A stretch of 44,180 nucleotides of DNA, taken from Ignavibacteriota bacterium. GTDB taxonomy: Bacteria; Bacteroidota; Ignavibacteria; UBA10030. Positions 31,616-39,479 of this stretch are shown here, in pieces. Within the stretch, counting starts at the first letter, position 1, and each line of letters begins with the position of its first letter. The notes below the pieces were generated by a model. That model saw nothing but the letters and a program-made list of their open reading frames with translations, was not told the origin of the DNA and made no database searches. Location: the NCBI GenBank assembly GCA_022616555.1, contig JAKEEG010000050.1, forward strand, positions 1 to 44,180. Reading direction: 5' to 3'. The translations under genes and the position numbers were made by a program.

Positions 31616-32769
31616 ACGGAATGGTTGAAAGCGTATTCGCATACGTTCTGGTTGTGTTGGGGGCGTTCTATATAGCCGCGATTGCTGCGCTTCGCGTTGG
31701 GTTGCGTGCGTTAGCCGCGCGTTCACAGCAAAACAATAGTCTTCAGGCGCCTCAACAACTTCCTTTTATCTCGATTGTCATTTCTGCGCGCGACGAAGAG
31801 CACACGATCCACCGTTTGATTGCTTGCCTCGTTCAGCAAGACTATCCCCGTGAAAAATTTGAAGTCATATTTGTCGATGACCGCTCGCAAGATGGAACAT
31901 GGGGCATACTAGAGGCGGCTTCACGAGAACATCCATTTGTAAAAGCGGTCCGTATTAACGATGTGTTGCCCGGCTTTGCGCCAAAGAAGCGCGCGCTGGA
32001 TATGGCTATCCGTAATGCTCGCGGAGAGGTAATTTTGTTGACGGACGCCGACTGCACCCCGCCTGCAACATGGGCGAGAACGATGGTAGGCAGCTACCAC
32101 GATGGCGTTGCGGGTGTAGTTGGGTATTCGCCCTATCGTTTCGATACGCCGGTGCCACAGTTGGTTCAAGGCATGCTTGCGCTCGATTATTTCTCTCTCT
32201 TTGCTTTGGCTGCGGCTTCATCCGGTTTAGGCAAGGCGTTGACGGCAAGCGGCACGAACTTCAGCTACCGCCGGCAGACATATCTGGACATCGGGGGCTT
32301 TGAGTCGGTCAAGGGCATGATTTCCGGCGACGACGATTTGTTCGTGAATGAGGTCACGCGAAGAAAAGCCGGAAAGTTTTCATTCGCGCTGGATCCTCAA
32401 TCCTATGTCCCGGCAGCTGCGCCGAAGAGTTGGCGGCAGTTTTGGAACCAGCGCATTCGGTATGCAAGTAAAGGACGGCACTACGGTGGCGCGATGACGA
32501 TTGGGCTAATCGCCGTTTATCTGTTAAATCTCTGTATCATTGCGGGGCTCGTTGCCCCACCGTTTGGGGTAAGCGGCTTGTTGTGGACCACCCTGGCAGT
32601 GTGGGGTGCAAAATCAATGATGGAATTGAGTTTGTTACGTCATGCGGCAGAGTTGTTTCACGAACAACGCCTGTTGAAATTTTTTCTGCCAACCGTCGTT
32701 CTGCACCCGCTGTATGTGACAGTGTTCGGGTTCTTAGGATTGTTTGCGAAGTTTACGTGGAAGGGTTAA
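31612..32769 (+). CDS. Membrane GT2 glycosyltransferase coupled to hpnE
   Basis: This 385-residue glycosyltransferase of family 2 has an N-terminal membrane helix (about 10-30). The GT-A domain shows ISIVISARDEEHTI, VIFVDDRSQDGTW near 85, the metal-binding DAD near 145 (LLTDADCTPP), SGDDDLFVNEV near 238 and the QRIRYASKGRHY variant of the Q/RxxRW motif near 282. Two or three C-terminal membrane helices follow (about 295-345). Such enzymes transfer a sugar from a nucleotide donor to a lipid or polysaccharide acceptor at the inner membrane. The ATGA overlap with hpnE suggests the acceptor may be a squalene-derived lipid, for example a glycosylated carotenoid or hopanoid; this is inference. General cell-surface glycan synthesis is the alternative. 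Confidence 0.85.
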   Translation: MNGMVESVFAYVLVVLGAFYIAAIAALRVGLRALAARSQQNNSLQAPQQLPFISIVISARDEEHTIHRLIACLVQQDYPREKFEVIFVDDRSQDGTWGILEAASREHPFVKAVRINDVLPGFAPKKRALDMAIRNARGEVILLTDADCTPPATWARTMVGSYHDGVAGVVGYSPYRFDTPVPQLVQGMLALDYFSLFALAAASSGLGKALTASGTNFSYRRQTYLDIGGFESVKGMISGDDDLFVNEVTRRKAGKFSFALDPQSYVPAAAPKSWRQFWNQRIRYASKGRHYGGAMTIGLIAVYLLNLCIIAGLVAPPFGVSGLLWTTLAVWGAKSMMELSLLRHAAELFHEQRLLKFFLPTVVLHPLYVTVFGFLGLFAKFTWKG

Positions 32770-32800
32770 AGTTCTAACGCAGAATGTCCCAAAACCCGCA

Positions 32801-32829
32801 TTGACTTTCAGCCGGCGTTTCCATAGATT
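32801..32829 (+). promoter_or_regulatory. Promoter for the small outer-membrane protein gene
   Basis: TTGACT (32801-32806), a 17-base spacer, then TAGATT (32824-32829). This gives a leader of about 140 bases before the ATG at 32977, long enough for post-transcriptional control, though I see no known riboswitch. Confidence 0.5.
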
Positions 32830-32976
32830 AAGCACGGTGTTTTTTTTGTTCGTTGCTCAAAAAGTGCCGCGCAGCACATTTTACGGTAATTGAGAGGCGT
32901 GAGCAACTGAAATTGTTGCATTTAGACGAGACGCTCAGTATCATCATGTGTTAACCACTATATAAAGGAGTCTGTT

Positions 32977-33612
32977 ATGCAAACATTTCGCGTGCTGTCG
33001 AGAATTGCAGTTGTTCTCGTAGTGTGCGCTGTCGTCGGTGGGCAAGCCTCCGCGCAGTTGCCGTCTGTGAGTTTGAGCCTGACGGGCGGGTTGGCGCTTC
33101 CGATGGGAGATTTTGGTTCCACCGAAAATAATATTGAATCGGGTTTTGCGTCGACGGGCTGGAATGCCGGTGCAAATGTGGATATCTCAGTTATCCCCAT
33201 GTTTACTGTTGTTGCGAGTTTTACGTACGCATCCAACAGCGTAAGCGAAGACATCATGGGGGGTGCACAGTATAGCGGTGACCTCGGGTCCTGGACGACA
33301 ATGTGGCCCATGGTAGGGTTGAAGTATTCTCTCGGTGTCGGGCCCATTGCCACTATTTATTTTACCGGGCAAGGTGGAGTAGCATTGGGAAACACTCCTG
33401 AAGTTGATATTACGGTCAATGGAACTCCCATTAAGGCGGAATCGATTTCAGGATCGGGCTTTGCATTCGGTCTTGGCGCGGGCGTACAGTTAGCGGGAAA
33501 ATTTGTTGTTGAGGTTCGCTTACTTAGTGCAAACCCCGAATATGAGTCTAACGGTCAGACAATGAAGCAATCCACATCAATTGTCCAGCTCAACGCGGGA
33601 ATTTCTTTGTAA
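32977..33612 (+). CDS. Small outer-membrane beta-barrel (porin-family) protein
   Basis: This is a 211-residue exported protein. The signal peptide is about 1-26 (ending GQASAQ). The mature part alternates Gly/aromatic strands (LSLTGGLALPMGDFG, FTVVASFTYASN, TMWPMVGLKYSLG, ATIYFTGQGGVALG, AFGLGAGVQLAG) and ends VQLNAGISL, typical of eight-stranded OmpX/OmpA-like barrels. The exact role is unknown; such proteins act in adhesion, stability or small-molecule passage. AAAGGAGT lies seven bases upstream of the ATG. Promoter before and hairpin after suggest a single-gene unit. Confidence 0.82.
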   Translation: MQTFRVLSRIAVVLVVCAVVGGQASAQLPSVSLSLTGGLALPMGDFGSTENNIESGFASTGWNAGANVDISVIPMFTVVASFTYASNSVSEDIMGGAQYSGDLGSWTTMWPMVGLKYSLGVGPIATIYFTGQGGVALGNTPEVDITVNGTPIKAESISGSGFAFGLGAGVQLAGKFVVEVRLLSANPEYESNGQTMKQSTSIVQLNAGISL

Positions 33613-33637
33613 GAGTTGGTGGAGATAGTGTACTTTA

Positions 33638-33673
33638 ACCAAGACCCCCTGCAGCAATGTGAGGGGTCTTGGT
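33638..33673 (+). terminator. Hairpin terminator after the beta-barrel gene
   Basis: An 11-bp perfect stem ACCAAGACCCC / GGGGTCTTGGT with a 14-base loop lies 25 bases after the stop. The T tract is short (GTTT). ATTCCGCA-type degenerate repeats follow at 33690-33722, before the convergent priA. Confidence 0.65.
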
Positions 33674-33725
33674 GTTTATGCCTCATCTTCATTCCGCACT
33701 CTGCCTTCTAAATTCCGCATTAGAG

Positions 33726-36257
33726 TCACATCATCCCTGCCGGGTCCACATCCATTGTCATCTGCACGTTTCGGTTCTTGCCAAGGGTTGAAGAATCATA
33801 CTCGCGTTTTGCATTGAGCAACGCGGCGCGGAGCAAAGAGCCTGATGGGTCTTTGATCTTCAGGTTCTTGATGATAATATGTTTCCGGAATTTATTCCTC
33901 ACGCGCGGAATTGCCGCTTCGGCCGGGCCCAAGAGTATAGAGTGATGTTCAATGTGCTGCTGAGCGAGATACTCGGCAAACTTTTTCGCGTGGTGGTGAG
34001 CGTCGTTTTCGCGCGCGCCTTTGAATTCCACGAGAACAATGCGCGAGAATGGGGGATAATCCAATTCCTGCCGGTATGCCAGTTCCTCTTTGTAGAAGCC
34101 AGGGAAATCGTGCGCCACCACGTGTTTCAGGCTGTAATGGTTCGGCTGCATGGTCTGGATGATCACCTCGCCGGCCAGTTTTGCCCTGCCGGAGCGGCCC
34201 GCGACCTGCGTGAGAAGCTGGAACGTCCGCTCCGATGAGCGGAAATCCGGCAACAGCATCTGCGTGTCCGCAGAGATGACGCCCACGAGCGTAACGCGGG
34301 GAAAGTCTAATCCTTTTGCGACCATTTGCGTGCCAAGAAGGATATCCGCTTCGCCGTTTCCGAATTGCATTAAAATTTTGTCGTGTGCGCCTTTGCGCGT
34401 CGTGGTATCCAAATCCATGCGTAAGATTTTGGAATCCGGGAAGAGCTTCTGCAGTTCCTCGTGCACTTGTTGCGTGCCGAACGCATGGAAGCGGATTTCA
34501 AAGCCCTTGCAGTCCGGGCAGACTGAGGGAGGTTTTTTCACAAAGCCGCAATAATGACAGCGGAGATGTTTTTTCGTGGCGTGGTAGGTGAGCGTTACAT
34601 CGCAGTTGTCGCATTTCTCCACGTGCCCGCAGTCGAAACATTCGACGACATGAGAAAATCCCCGCCGGTTCTGCAAGAGGATAACACCCTCGCGTTTCTT
34701 CATGCGCTCGGCGATTTCCCACCGCAGCATGTTGGAGATCGACGAGTCGGGCAGGCGTTTGGGAAATTCCGACTTCTTTTCCTGCACGTCTTTTTTGATT
34801 GCTTCGAAGACCCGTTTTCGCTCAGTTGTCATATCCACGATATCGATACGTGGCATTTGAGCACTATCGACGCGCTCCGGCATTTCCAACAAGCGGTATT
34901 TTCCACTTATCGCATTGTAATAGCTTTCGGCTGAAGGCGTCGCGGACCCGAGCAGCACGACAGCGCCCGCATGCAATGCCCGCACAACGGCAACATCCCG
35001 CGCGTGGTACCGGGGCATTGCGTCAAATTGCTTATAGGACGCTTCATGTTCCTCATCGACAACGATTAATCCGATATCCGAGAGAGGCGCGAAAATCGCC
35101 GACCGCGCGCCGATGACGATATGCACTTTTCCGGAACGCGCTAAGCGCCACACGTCGTACCGCTCGCCCGCCGACATCCGGCTGTGCATAACCGCGACAT
35201 CATCGCCGAAGTATGATTTGAAACGTCGGACGATTTGCGGCGTTAAGGAAATCTCCGGCACCAGAACAATCGCCGCTTTTCCCGCTGAGCGGGCGCGGCG
35301 GATGGCTTCGATATACACCTGCGTCTTGCCGCTGCCTGTGACGCCATGGAGAAGAAACGTAGCATACGCGTTTGCATCGAGCGCGTTGGAGATTTCCGTC
35401 AGCACGCTCTGTTGAGAAGAATTCAGCGTAATATCGTGTGGGGCATCGATGTGTTCGTACTCCGAAGTGCGAAAAACCTCTTGCTCGCCAAATTGAACTA
35501 ACCCGCGTCGTGCAAGCGTCTTCACGGTAGTGAGCGATGCCTTCGCTTGTTTGAGCAGTTGTTGTACCGGTACTGAGCGCTCCTTGTTTTCCTGTAATGC
35601 GGCGAGAATTGCCGTTTGTTTTGCAGAAAGTTTTTTCGTCCCGTCGTTGCGCCATACGCGCCCATCTTCCGTCAGGCCCAAAGTTTTTTCAAGCTTGGGT
35701 TTTGCTGCTGTCGATGCAGTATCATCGAAAAGTTCTATCCAGCCCTTTTGCGCCATGTCGTTCAGGATAGTGTGGATGCTTTTCGTTTTTGTGAGTGTCT
35801 GAAGCGAGGAGATGCTCGCTGTTTTGCTTCTCTGGAGAGCAAGAAGGACAGCGTGTTGTTTCGGAGCCGATTGTTTTGTAGTGGAGAGCACATGCTCGGG
35901 GTCGGAGATTATGAGCCTGGCACTGCGTTTTCCTGCTGAGAGAAAGCTTTGCGGGGCGGCTGCTTTCAACGTTTCTCCCCACGGCGCGAAATAATACTCT
36001 GCGATCCACTTTGTCAGTTTCAACATATCCGCGGAGTACGATGGGACGCTATCGAGGATATCCCGTACGGGCTTTAAGCCGCGCGCGGGCGGCTTTGCCA
36101 GCGTTCCGACGATGACGCCAGTTAAAGTTTTTCTACCGAAGGGTACAACAGCGCGTGCCCCGGGAATTGCGTATTGCTGGAGATCAGGAGGAACAATGTA
36201 CGTAAACGGATGGTCAACGGGAATCGGAAGGGCGATATCGACAAGATATTGAGTCAT
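33726..36257 (-). CDS. priA: PriA, primosomal replication restart helicase
   Basis: This 843-residue superfamily 2 3'-5' DNA helicase reloads the replisome at collapsed forks. The N-terminal DNA-binding domain begins MTQYLVDIALPIPVDHPFTY, with PGARAVVPFGRK near 36. A winged-helix segment follows (about 150-270). Walker A is GVTGSGKTQVY. The DEAH-type box reads VVDEEHEASYK and HARDVAVVRA follows. The zinc-binding insertion has the eight cysteines in CFDCGHVEKCDNC and RCHYCG, CPDC. The helicase motif V/VI region is GTQMVAKGLDFP, QVAGRSGRA. The start at 36257 gives the conserved PriA N-terminus; further upstream the frame runs through a palindromic repeat. It lies 59 bases downstream of larC on the same strand. 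Confidence 0.96.
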   Translation of the reverse strand: MTQYLVDIALPIPVDHPFTYIVPPDLQQYAIPGARAVVPFGRKTLTGVIVGTLAKPPARGLKPVRDILDSVPSYSADMLKLTKWIAEYYFAPWGETLKAAAPQSFLSAGKRSARLIISDPEHVLSTTKQSAPKQHAVLLALQRSKTASISSLQTLTKTKSIHTILNDMAQKGWIELFDDTASTAAKPKLEKTLGLTEDGRVWRNDGTKKLSAKQTAILAALQENKERSVPVQQLLKQAKASLTTVKTLARRGLVQFGEQEVFRTSEYEHIDAPHDITLNSSQQSVLTEISNALDANAYATFLLHGVTGSGKTQVYIEAIRRARSAGKAAIVLVPEISLTPQIVRRFKSYFGDDVAVMHSRMSAGERYDVWRLARSGKVHIVIGARSAIFAPLSDIGLIVVDEEHEASYKQFDAMPRYHARDVAVVRALHAGAVVLLGSATPSAESYYNAISGKYRLLEMPERVDSAQMPRIDIVDMTTERKRVFEAIKKDVQEKKSEFPKRLPDSSISNMLRWEIAERMKKREGVILLQNRRGFSHVVECFDCGHVEKCDNCDVTLTYHATKKHLRCHYCGFVKKPPSVCPDCKGFEIRFHAFGTQQVHEELQKLFPDSKILRMDLDTTTRKGAHDKILMQFGNGEADILLGTQMVAKGLDFPRVTLVGVISADTQMLLPDFRSSERTFQLLTQVAGRSGRAKLAGEVIIQTMQPNHYSLKHVVAHDFPGFYKEELAYRQELDYPPFSRIVLVEFKGARENDAHHHAKKFAEYLAQQHIEHHSILLGPAEAAIPRVRNKFRKHIIIKNLKIKDPSGSLLRAALLNAKREYDSSTLGKNRNVQMTMDVDPAGMM

Positions 36258-36264
36258 GGAAATG

Positions 36265-36292
36265 GTAGGGGCGTTCAATTGAACGCCCCTAC
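36265..36292. repeat. Perfect 28-bp palindrome between larC and priA
   Basis: GTAGGGGCGTTCAA joined head-to-head with its own complement, with no loop. It ends eight bases before the priA ATG on the minus strand, so it would fold in the priA leader at the ribosome site. The GTAGGGGCG half is a motif common to repeats in environmental genomes. Here I see only this copy. Confidence 0.8.
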
Positions 36293-36316
36293 GGTAGATA
36301 ATACCGGATACATTAT

Positions 36317-37483
36317 TTACTTCGCGATTTCTTTTTCTATTACCTTGTACACATCCACAAGCGGCATGTTTTTCTCCAACGCGATGCGCTTGCATTCCTC
36401 AAATTCCGGCACGAGTTTTTCCTTCCCATCACGAATGATACTCTTGACCGTGATAACGCCGAGCGATGTTTGTATCTGTTTCTGTGTGCGTGCCAGTTTT
36501 CGTCGTTCGACGGCTTGCACTCGCGCACCTAGTGTTGATGTTTCACGGAACAGCACGTCGAGTACGGCATCTAACTTTGAGCGTTCCGTCATGGCGGAGA
36601 GCATAATACCCGGGCGCCCTTTTTTCATAATGATGGGCACAAGGTAAGCGTCGTGTGCGCCGGCGCCCATCAGGCGCTCTATGACATACGGATAAACTTC
36701 GGGATTCATATCGTCGATGTTTGTCTCAACCGTCACAAGCTCATCATGGTGATACGGCGCTTCAAGCGTTCCGATGAAAACGCGCAGCAAGTTTGGGATC
36801 TGCTCGATTTCCCGCGTGCCTGCGCCATACCCGATAGATTCTACCTTCAACTGCTCCATGCTCAACAAGCCCTTAGAAAGGGCTTTGATGATTGCAGCGC
36901 CGGTTGGCGTGGTCAGCTCATACGGAACTTCGGTCAATTCGGTAGGATAATTCTTTAGAATTTCGACAGTGGCGGGAGTGGGGATGGGCATTTTCCCGTG
37001 CTGCGTGTTGACGAACCCGCCGCTACCCGTGCGCACGGGGGACGAGTAGAGCGCTTCAATGTTGAATTTATCAATGCAGATCGCCGTCCCGACGATATCA
37101 ACTATCGAGTCAATCGCTCCCACCTCATGAAAGTGGATTTTTTCCACCGTTGAGTTATGTACTTTCGCTTCGGCAACGACAAGCTCAAGAAAAATTTTCT
37201 TAGCGATTTGCTTCACGGCTTCGGCAAGTGCGCTGTTGTCGATAATCGCGTTGATATCTTTGAGATGACGATGGTAGTGCGGTTGCTCGGAGATCACCAC
37301 ATCGACTTTTGTCGCAACAATGCCGCTGCGCTCGATGTGGGAAGCTTGCAGCTCAAAGCCGGGTAGGTTTAATTTTTTCAGTTCCGAGGCGAGCTCGTCA
37401 ACCGGCAATCCCGCGCTGACGAAGGCTCCAAGCGTCATGTCGCCGCTGATGCCGGAGAACGTATCAAAGTATGCGATGGTCAT
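36317..37483 (-). CDS. larC: LarC, nickel-pincer cofactor nickel insertase
   Basis: This 388-residue protein of the LarC (DUF111) family inserts nickel into the pincer cofactor of lactate racemase-type enzymes by CTP-dependent cyclometallation. The N-terminal signature is MTIAYFDTFSGISGDMTLGA. The His-rich metal region is QPHYHRHLKDI near 67, and HFHEVGAIDSIVDIVG near 117. TPTGAAIIKAL is near 189. The C-terminal ferredoxin-like part reads VETNIDDMNPEVYPYVIERLM near 250. It is a single continuous gene, without the programmed frameshift seen between LarC1 and LarC2 in lactobacilli. No larA, larB or larE is in the window, so the client enzyme is elsewhere. It sits between waaA and priA. Confidence 0.95.
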   Translation of the reverse strand: MTIAYFDTFSGISGDMTLGAFVSAGLPVDELASELKKLNLPGFELQASHIERSGIVATKVDVVISEQPHYHRHLKDINAIIDNSALAEAVKQIAKKIFLELVVAEAKVHNSTVEKIHFHEVGAIDSIVDIVGTAICIDKFNIEALYSSPVRTGSGGFVNTQHGKMPIPTPATVEILKNYPTELTEVPYELTTPTGAAIIKALSKGLLSMEQLKVESIGYGAGTREIEQIPNLLRVFIGTLEAPYHHDELVTVETNIDDMNPEVYPYVIERLMGAGAHDAYLVPIIMKKGRPGIMLSAMTERSKLDAVLDVLFRETSTLGARVQAVERRKLARTQKQIQTSLGVITVKSIIRDGKEKLVPEFEECKRIALEKNMPLVDVYKVIEKEIAK

Positions 37484-37501
37484 GGAATGTGTTTAGGTTT
37501 T

Positions 37502-38779
37502 TTACAACGCCTTCGCCAAGAGCTCAACGCATCGCTCGGTTGCACCAATGTTCGCTTTGACGAGGTTGAGAGCTATCGTGCCTGCGGCTTCGCGTTCACG
37601 CGCGCTGATGAACAATTCATGCACCAGAGTGTAGCATTCACTTTCATTGCTTACCACAAACCCGCCGCCGCGTCGCGCGAGCTCAAGAGCTTCCTGCGAG
37701 TTTTTGTGCTTCGGACCGTAGACGACAGGGATGCCGTACGCCGCCGGTTCCAGCACATTGTGCACTCCTTGCTTGAAACTTCCACCGACGTACGCCACGT
37801 GGGCATACTGGTACAGCCCCATAAGGATTCCTATGCTATCGACGAGAATAACGTTCTCATTCGAGTAATCGTTGAGTGCTGAGAACCGGATGGATCGTAA
37901 ACCGCCGTTCAGCTCCTGCTCGAGCCGCTCCAACGTTTCGAGAGTCGGCTCGTGTGGTACGAGAATCAATAATGCAGACGAGTCGTGCTTCGCAAGCTCT
38001 TTGAAGACCGGCAGCACGATTTCTTCGTCTTCTCCCCAGCTGCTGCCGACGACAAAAATCCGTTTGCCGCGGAGAATCGATTCCGGGATGAAATGCTTAG
38101 CGCGCGCCTCGATGCTTCGCAGCCATACCTGGTCGTACCGTGTCTCGCCGACGGCGCGGATATCCGCGTTCTGCAGTTGCAAGGCTCGAAACATTTCAGC
38201 GTCGGTTTCAGAGACGGTAAGGATTGCCGTCAGGTTATCATAAAGATAGCGATGAAAGTTCCGGAGTGCAAACGAAAACCGTACGGAGTTCCTGCGCGCC
38301 GTCGCATTGGCGATGAATGTGGGAACGTCTAGCCGGCGGAGTTCCCACAAGTGATTCGGCCATACGTCGTACCGCACCATGACCGCGACATTCGGTTGTA
38401 CGAGCTCAATGAACCGCCGTGCGTTGCCCATGGTGTCGAATGGAATATAGGAGATCAACGACGCCGGCTTGTATGAACGTGAATGCTCGTAGCCGGATGG
38501 CGAGAAAAACGTAACGATAATATCGATGTCCTGATACCGTTTTTTTAGTGCGGCGATGATCGGCTTTGCCTGCTCGAATTCGCCGAGCGAAGAGGAATGA
38601 AACCAAACTCTCTTGCGCGCTGTAAGGTTGCTGACATCGCGTTCTAACTGTTCGAAGAGATGTTTTCGTCCAACGATGCCCTTTCGCGCTTTCTGGTTAA
38701 AAAACGAAGCGATATGAATTCCTATCCAGAGAAAAGGAACGAGCAGTGTATTATACAGAATGATCCAAACAGTGCGCAT
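37502..38779 (-). CDS. waaA: WaaA, Kdo transferase of lipid A core
   Basis: This 425-residue family 30 glycosyltransferase adds 3-deoxy-D-manno-octulosonate to lipid IVA at the inner membrane. It has an N-terminal membrane helix (MRTVWIILYNTLLVPFLWIG). The family motif VWFHSSSLGEFEQAKPII is near 58, with the proposed catalytic Glu. TFFSPSGYEH and MVRYDVWPNHLWEL follow. The C-terminal donor domain has VVGSSWGEDEE, VPHEPT, YVGGSFKQGVHNVLEPAAYGIPV split by function, and GPKHKNSQEA. The start at 38779 begins the membrane helix; the frame extends upstream into the MOSC gene in another frame. It is 11 bases downstream of the MOSC gene. Together with LptD it shows a complete LPS-bearing outer membrane. 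Confidence 0.93.
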   Translation of the reverse strand: MRTVWIILYNTLLVPFLWIGIHIASFFNQKARKGIVGRKHLFEQLERDVSNLTARKRVWFHSSSLGEFEQAKPIIAALKKRYQDIDIIVTFFSPSGYEHSRSYKPASLISYIPFDTMGNARRFIELVQPNVAVMVRYDVWPNHLWELRRLDVPTFIANATARRNSVRFSFALRNFHRYLYDNLTAILTVSETDAEMFRALQLQNADIRAVGETRYDQVWLRSIEARAKHFIPESILRGKRIFVVGSSWGEDEEIVLPVFKELAKHDSSALLILVPHEPTLETLERLEQELNGGLRSIRFSALNDYSNENVILVDSIGILMGLYQYAHVAYVGGSFKQGVHNVLEPAAYGIPVVYGPKHKNSQEALELARRGGGFVVSNESECYTLVHELFISAREREAAGTIALNLVKANIGATERCVELLAKAL

Positions 38780-38790
38780 GCGGTTGGTGT

Positions 38791-39216
38791 TTAGACCACG
38801 TGAATGGCATCTCCGACCCGAATCATTCCTCCATGCACAACGCGGGCAAGCATCCCGCGTTTCCCGCGTATGAGCTCCTGCAAACCGGGGCGGATTTCCT
38901 CCAAACGAGTGCACGGCATGCACTCATTGGTAATGCGGAGCAGCGCGCCGCCGAGGCGGACATCTTGTCCTCGCTTCAGCGACATCAGGGCAATGCCCGC
39001 GGTCGTAATGTTTTCTTTTACCATGCCGGCTTGAAGGTTAAGAGCTAAAAGGGTTTCTTGCTCGATCAACAGTACGTGACGTGTGCTGTGCTCAAGTGCG
39101 TGCATGTCGCCTTGAATGCCTTTTTCCGCGATCGTCTCAAGAGCTTGCACAGGAATCATCGGCTTGCGATGTCCGGGGCAAATATGAAGGGCGACGACTA
39201 TTGCGGAGTTGCTCAT
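38791..39216 (-). CDS. MOSC-domain protein
   Basis: This is a 141-residue stand-alone MOSC (molybdenum cofactor sulfurase C-terminal) domain. Family strings are GIQGDMHALEHSTRHVLLIE near 35-54 and VKENITTAGIALMSLKRGQDVRLG near 65-88. The conserved Cys lies in NECMPCTRLEEI (C100 and C103). MOSC proteins carry sulfur or bind molybdopterin for delivery to molybdoenzymes. The closely spaced waaA-larC pair downstream gives no functional link to molybdenum, though LarC also serves a sulfur-containing metal cofactor. The start at 39216 gives MSNSAIVVALHI; upstream in frame is a palindromic repeat. It is the first gene of the minus-strand cluster. Confidence 0.85.
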   Translation of the reverse strand: MSNSAIVVALHICPGHRKPMIPVQALETIAEKGIQGDMHALEHSTRHVLLIEQETLLALNLQAGMVKENITTAGIALMSLKRGQDVRLGGALLRITNECMPCTRLEEIRPGLQELIRGKRGMLARVVHGGMIRVGDAIHVV

Positions 39217-39303
39217 AGGCTCGAAAACAGGAATAATTTCCAACTGTTTTGGGCGAGTGCAAATATGACCGGGGCGATGACGGGGGATATTGTTCGCCGA
39301 CGC

Positions 39304-39385
39304 ATAGCACGAAAACCGTGCCTGCACGCCTCCCGAAGGGATGCCTTTGGCAAAAGTGCTGCATTCCGGCACGCAGGCGTGCTAT
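39304..39385. repeat. Repeat with ATAGCACG inverted ends (family C) in the MOSC/kinase divergent gap
   Basis: This 82-bp element is bounded by ATAGCACG (39304-39311) and CGTGCTAT (39378-39385). Internal arms are CGTGCCTGCACGCC and GGCACGCAGGCGTG. Its centre, TCCCGAAGGGATGCC then TTTGGCAAA (39330-39353), matches 22 of 24 positions of the centre of the family B element at 9803-9850 read on the other strand. It shares the divergent gap with a promoter. Confidence 0.7.
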
Positions 39386-39424
39386 TGTAGAGAAATTTTC
39401 ACGGAAATGCAATGCCCTCTTTCC

Positions 39425-39453
39425 TTGACTAAGACTCCTAATCTTGTTATTAT
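39425..39453 (+). promoter_or_regulatory. Promoter for the sensor kinase
   Basis: TTGACT (39425-39430), a 17-base spacer, then TATTAT (39448-39453). The predicted start of transcription is near 39460, about 20 bases ahead of the ATG at 39480. Confidence 0.6.
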
Positions 39454-39479
39454 AGAACCCTACGGTGTTCAGGGGACGG

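Noticed and set aside
36317-37483. Programmed frameshift in larC
   Set aside because: The gene is one uninterrupted frame covering both halves of the family.
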